Below are positions 45,120 through 50,261 of a stretch of 50,261 nucleotides of DNA, piece by piece. The stretch is taken from NCBI GenBank assembly GCA_001414345.1, contig LLCB01000376.1, forward strand, positions 1 through 50,261, given 5' to 3'. The stretch's first letter is position 1; every line of letters starts with the position of its first letter. A program made the position numbers and the translations under genes. The notes beneath the pieces were generated by a model. That model ran no database searches and had not been told where the DNA came from. It saw only the letters and a program-made list of their open reading frames with translations. This stretch comes from Hymenoscyphus infarciens (Eukaryota > Ascomycota > Leotiomycetes > Helotiales > Helotiaceae).

Positions 45120-47393
45120 TTTAAAATAGACGAAATAAAGCTCTAGAGACAGAGTTTAAAACGAAATATAACACAGCTATTAAAAAATTAAGAGTAAAGA
45201 CAGAAGATTTAACAAATAAGATTAAAAAGTTGAAAAAGGAGAATAAGAGATTAGAGGCAGAGAGTAAGAGATATAAGATAGCAAATACTATTCTTAAAAT
45301 CGATAAAACCAAAGCTAGAGTATTTAAGAAAAGAGCTAAATCGACTCTTAATAGAGAGCTAAGAGTCGATTCTACGAATCTTTTACGAATTTAAAGCTAG
45401 TTACGACGAGCTTATAAAGTCTACTTACTAGAATAGAGCGAAGATTAAAGATCTCTAAGCCGAGCTCGTGCTACTTAAGAAGGCTAAGAAGGTAGTAGAT
45501 CGGTAGTTAGAAGTTAAGAAGGAGATGCTAAAAACTAAGACTACTAATTATAATAAGTTAGTTTAAGATTAAGAGATAACGTTAAGATAGTTACTAGAGG
45601 CTAAGACTAGTAAGCTAGAAGTTGTTAAGAAAGATAGAGATAAGAGAATAGAAGATATAATAGCTCTCGAGAAGCGATTAAGAGAAGCTAATAACTAAAT
45701 AGTAGCTCTTAAGAGTGAATTAGAGCTAGTTAAGAGTATTTGAGATGAAAAGGTAGATTAGGTAACTACGCTTAAAAGGGAGTTAGTAGAGGTTAAGTAA
45801 GATCGAGAGAAAAAGGTTAGTTAATTAGCATTACTTCGACTAGAATTAGAGGAAGCTAGGCGTGTTCGAGATAAAAAGGTAGTAGAGGTCTACGAAAAAG
45901 TCGCCGAGATTGATCTTTTAAGAACGGCATCCGAAGGCAAGGATCAACAGATCACTAACAGAGAAGCACGGATCACTAAGTTAGAAGGAGATGTTTTAAA
46001 AGTCAAGCATTAAAAGGCCGCCGTTAAGAAGAGGGCTAAGGAGTATGAAGAGTTGGTCGATGCCAAGGATCGTGAGATTAAGTAAAAGAACGAAAAGATC
46101 ACCTCTCTTGAGAAGGATCTAGATAGTAATAAGGTCGAATTCGACAAACTTAAGACGAAATTCGTAGAACTTGATAAGAGATTCGAAAATGTTAGCGAGA
46201 GACTTCGAACCGCCTAGACCGCCCTTTTTAATTCAGATGGAGAACTCAAGTAGGCAAACATTGTCAAGGATAACCAAGAGAGGACCATGAACAGCGTTCG
46301 CCAGATCAACCAGAAGAAGAACAAGCAGATCTCGGATTACTTGGAAATGCTAAACCTTGATAGTCAAGAGATTTCTCAGCTCGAGATGATCATGTCATAT
46401 TAAGAGAGTTAAGAAATCTTGTCTAGTAAAGCTCTACTTTCTACAATGAAATCGTCTCTTCCTACTCTCCTAAGAGGTTTAGATGACGAGATATGGGATA
46501 GAATTCTAGATTTGTTGATGAGATTAAGAGAGATTAACCCGGTTGATATTGAATCCTAAGAATTGCTATAGACTTTTAGATATTAGAACCCCTTAGATTA
46601 AGGTTATTAATCACTAGACCGAGATGGAAATTGTTTGGTCATCTACCTTTGGGGACTCCTCTACGGGATCATCTTAGCCGAGGTACTCGAGATTATTAAA
46701 CACTTGATAAGGATCGTTTCTGGAGAGTTTGGTTCTACGACCTCGACCTTTGTCCTGTCCATGATTTTTAAGATGCTAGACAGATTCGACGAGATTGTTA
46801 TTTGGTCTAAGAAGATGATCCTTTTTATAGCTACTCTTTACGAACTCCTTCGAATTATCAAGATCAGATATCCTACGTTATAGACAGATTAACTAGCTAG
46901 ACGTTACGATATGCTCTATAAGACACTTAGTGGCAGTCCGTCTTTGATTCTCTACATCATAGCAAGAATCCTAGATAACGTTATCGACAAATGTAAGGGA
47001 GAAAGTAAGATTACGCCTCTTATCTTCGAAGATGGTTCGAGTGTATACGTGTCGGCTTACTCGGATACGGATATTCTGTTCATTTTAACAACTAACAGAT
47101 TTATCTAGATTATCCTAAAGACGCTCATCACTTTAATTAGTCGATGGCTAGATAAGAGACCTTCTTTTAAGATTATAGGGGTTTGTGGTTATAATGGGTT
47201 CGTGGTAGAGACTAGGAGTGACGATGAGGCAAATTTCTAGACTTTTATGACCTTGTAAGATTTGTGCTAAGATCCGAATTCCAGAGTCTCGAGGATGATG
47301 AGGGAGGGTTTGTAGGGGAGGAAGAAGGTGTGATCCCATGTCCTCGACATACCGAAGCCTCGCTTCACTGAGCTCTCGGTTCAATAAGTTCTC
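45120..47393 (+). pseudogene. RIP-mutated coiled-coil gene with hydrophobic C-terminal part
   Basis: Plus-strand coding is visible in one frame from about 45381 to 47393, and in another frame before it from about 45128, so at least one frameshift lies near 45365-45381. Stops are nearly all TAA/TAG at places where Gln or Trp fits. The first two thirds are coiled coil (for instance KKLKKENKRLEAESKRY, and ENVSERLRTA near 46190). From about 46446 comes a globular part with MKSSLPTLLRGLDDEIWDRI and, after 46635, a leucine-rich stretch (YLWGLLYGIILAEVLEII). Mutation density falls towards the right, where whole ORFs of 60-80 codons survive (46635-46883, 46911-47108). The family is not recognised. 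It is a dead gene; whether it is a paralogue of the minus-strand coiled-coil gene is open. Confidence 0.7.
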
Positions 47394-47740
47394 GACTGAA
47401 GATTTTTTTGTAATTCAAATTAATAATTGATGACAGATAATAGAAAGAAGACGAATAATAAACGATGAAATAATTGCAAGTTGAGAGAAGAATATAATAG
47501 CACGCTAATCTTCTCTAGAGATAATTTTAATTTTAAAATAGTCTCTAGGGAAAAGATCCTCTTTTGGAATATTCTCGAAAGAAGGAGCTAGTATAGAAAG
47601 AACTATTAGCTAACTTTTCGTACTAGAGTTAATACTAGATTAGATAAGTAACTAATACTATAATTTTATATTAGAGTATAGTTTCTATAACTATTAGAAG
47701 CTATAGTATAATTTTAAACTTATAAAAGAATACAGAACTT
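47394..47740. other. AT-rich spacer
   Basis: Sequence of rising AT content between the coiled-coil relic and the satellite array, with no supported gene or repeat unit. Confidence 0.5.
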
Positions 47741-50261
47741 ACTAGCTTATAATTAGTTTTTATATCAATAGTCTTAAGATTTAATAGTTTTTAATCTAAA
47801 AAAGTTAAAAAAACTAGTTGATAACTTTCAATTTAGTTATAAACTTAGTTACTTATTAAAAAGAATTTAATTATAGAATAATTATAAAACTAACTTATAA
47901 CTAGTTTTTATATTTTTAGTTAAAAGGTTTAATAGTTTTTAGTTTAAAAGAGTTAAAAGAACTAGTTATTAGTAAGAAGTTTTATTATAAACTTTAAAAT
48001 TTTAATAATTAAATTTGATTATAAAATAATTATAAAAGTAGTTTCTTACTAGTTTTTATATTTTTAGCTTGATAATTTTAGTTTAAAAAGGTTAAAAGAA
48101 CTAGTTAATAACTAATGTAATAATTAAAAATTTAGAGATTTAATATAAGAAATTTTATTATTAAGAAATTTAAGACATTTATAATCTACTAACTTATAAG
48201 TAGTTTTTATATTCTTATCATTAGATTTTTAAAGCTTTTAGTATATAAAAGTTAAAGAAACTAGTTAATTACTAATAATTTAATTATTAATATACTTAAG
48301 TAATATATAATAAACTCGCTTATAACTAGTTTTTGTATTTTGAGTTTTAGATTTTAATAGATTTTAGTATATAAAAGTTGATAATTACTTAATTAAAAAG
48401 TTAGATATTTAATATAAAGAAATTAATTATTAAAATAATTAAAAGATATATAATATATTAGCTTATAACTAGTTTTTATATCTTTATTATTAGGTTTTAA
48501 TAGTTTTTAGTATATAAAAGTTAAAAAAACTAGTTAATAATTAGAATTTTAATTAAAAAGGTAAATATTTAATTTAAAAAGTTTAATTATTAAGAAATTT
48601 AAGAAATTATAATATATTAACTTATAACTAGTTTTTATATCTTTATTATTATATTTTAATAACTTTTAGTATATAAAAGTTAAAAGAACTAGTTAATAAC
48701 TAAAGCTTGAATTAAAAAGTTAAATATTTAATATAAATAATTTAATTATTAAGAGATTTTTAAAATATATAATCTATTAGCTTATGACTAGTTTTTATAG
48801 CTTTATTACTAAATTTTAATAACTTTTAATACTTAAAAGTTAAAATCACTAGTTAGAAATTAATAGTTTAATAAAAGCTAAATCTTTAATATATATAAAT
48901 TAATTATTAAGAAATTTATAAAATAAATAATTTACTAGCTTCTAACTAGTTTTTATATCTTTAATATTAGATTTTAATACTTTTAAGTATATAAAAGTTA
49001 AAAGAAGTAGTAGAAAGTATAGCTTTAATTAATTAAATAAATATTTAATATACTTAATTTTATAATTAAGAAATTTATAAAATATATAGTTTACTAGCTT
49101 CTAACTAGTTTTTATATCTTTAAAATTAGATTTTAATACTTTTTAGTAAATAAGAGTTAAAAGAACTAGTAAGTAATTAAAGCTTTAATTAAAAAGTTAA
49201 ATATTTAATATATATAAATTAATTATTAAGAAATTTATAAAATATATAGTCTACTAGCTTTTACCTAGTTTTTATATCTTTAAAATTAGATTTTAATAGT
49301 TTTTATTATATAAAAGTTAAAAGAACTAGTAAAAACTATAGCTTTAGTTAATTAAATAAATATTTTATATAATTAATTTAATTATTAAGAAATTATAAAA
49401 ATATATAGTTTACTAGCTTCTAACTAGTTTTTATATCTTTAATATTAGATTTTAATAGCTTTTAGTATATAAAAGCTAAAAGAACTAGTAAGTAACTAAA
49501 GCTTTAATTAAAAAGTTAAATATCTAATATAAATAGTTTAAGAATTAAGAAACTTATAAAAAATATATAGTCTACTAGCTTCTAACTAGTTTTTATATCT
49601 TTAATATTAGATTTTAATACTTTTAAGTATATAAAAGTTAAAAGAACTAATAGAAAGTATAGCTTTAATTAATTAAATAAATATTTAATATACTTAATTT
49701 TATAATTAAGAAATTTATAAATTATATAGTTTACTAGCTTCTAACTAGTTTTTATATCTTTAATATTAGATTTTACTACCTTTTAGTATATAAAAGTTAA
49801 AAGAACTAGTAAAAAGTATAGCTTTAATTAATTAAATAAATATTTAATATATATAAATTAATTATTAAGAAATTTATAAAATATATAGTCTACTAGCTTT
49901 TAACTAGTTTTTATATCTTTAATATTAGATTTTAATACTTTTTAATATATAAAAGTTAAAAGAACTAGTAGAAAGTATAGCTTTAATTAATTAAATAAAT
50001 ATTTAATATAATTAATTTTATAATTAAGAAATTATAAAAATATATAGTCTACTAGCTTCTAACTAGATTTCATATCTTTAAAATTAGATTTTAATACTTT
50101 TTAGTATATAAAAGTTAAAAGAACTAGTAGAAAGTATAGCTTTAATTAATTAAATAAATATTTAATATAATTAATTTTATAATTAAGAAATTTATAAAAT
50201 ATATAATTTACTAGCTTCTAACTAGTTTTTATATCTTTAATATAAGATCTTAATAGTTTCT
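47741..50261. repeat. AT-rich satellite array, ~159-160-bp unit, at least 16 copies, truncated by window end
   Basis: The word AACTAGTTTTTATAT (with small variants) recurs at 47899, 48048, 48198, 48324, 48467, 48626, 48785, 48943, 49103, 49263, 49422, 49584, 49743, 49902, 50061 and 50220, with a weaker one near 47750. Spacing is irregular (126-150) on the left, then 158-162 from 48467 onward. Each unit also carries AGATTTTAATA, TATAAAAGTTAAAAGAACTAG, and in later units GCTTTAATTAATTAAATAAA, so ACTAGT words face each other within a unit. Units become more alike towards the right. There are no open frames. The array continues beyond the window. Confidence 0.9.

Noticed and set aside
42219..47393. 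Reassignment of TAA/TAG to glutamine instead of pseudogenes
   Set aside because: All intact genes in the window use TAA, TAG or TGA as true stops, and the stop pattern coincides with RIP-type CpA-to-TpA change in a RIP-active genome.
47741..50261. CRISPR-like array
   Set aside because: Repeats are long, AT-rich and contiguous without unique spacers, and the genome is eukaryotic.

Overview
This window looks like nuclear DNA of a filamentous ascomycete (Pezizomycotina). The evidence is short GT-AG introns of about 46-184 bases, a Zn(II)2Cys6 regulator, a fungal rhodopsin/SAT4-type membrane protein, a fungal caspase-like protein, and AT-rich blocks stripped of TpG and CpA, which is the mark of repeat-induced point mutation (RIP). 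The species cannot be fixed from sequence alone. The window alternates gene-rich, GC-balanced stretches with AT-rich repeat blocks.

Layout. 1-780 is a RIP-degraded block. 0.8-5.7 kb holds five copies of a 12-13 base motif upstream of a doubtful small spliced gene, then two minus-strand genes: a 494-residue Zn2Cys6 transcription factor and a 247-residue DUF1771/Smr protein ending in a prenylation box. 5,961-21,715 is one Gypsy-type LTR retrotransposon with 159-base LTRs, interrupted at 11,641-15,607 by a second element with 311-base LTRs. Both pairs of LTRs and both target duplications can be located. Directly after it (21.8-22.2 kb) lies a fragment of a mitochondrial intron homing endonuclease gene with an in-frame TGA, i.e. 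a nuclear copy of mitochondrial DNA.

22.8-35.8 kb is a conserved gene block: an F-box-like/LRR protein (675 aa), an ING-family PHD-finger protein (692 aa), a cis-prenyltransferase of the Rer2 type (347 aa), a divergently transcribed Dsc2-like rhomboid pseudoprotease (277 aa), and a secreted GH5-type glycosidase broken by a one-base frameshift. Exon-intron structures were worked out by hand and keep frame (the GH5 gene only after allowing for the extra base).

35.9-41.6 kb is accessory: a decayed lectin-like relic, two inverted-repeat elements (one a clean 480-base MITE with TA duplications), a caspase-like protein with His/Cys dyad motifs, and a rhodopsin-type membrane protein. 41.8-47.4 kb is a gene graveyard: an orphan exon, a long coiled-coil gene on the minus strand whose premature stops are all TAA/TAG (explicable by C-to-T change of Gln codons), and a second, more heavily mutated coiled-coil gene on the plus strand. 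47.7-50.26 kb is an AT-rich satellite array that settles to a ~159-160 base unit and runs off the window.

The points most worth following up are the very long reading frame after integrase in the large retrotransposon, the RIP-like inactivation of the two coiled-coil genes, the homing-endonuclease NUMT, the satellite array, and the five-copy GTGCGCAAAAAC motif.
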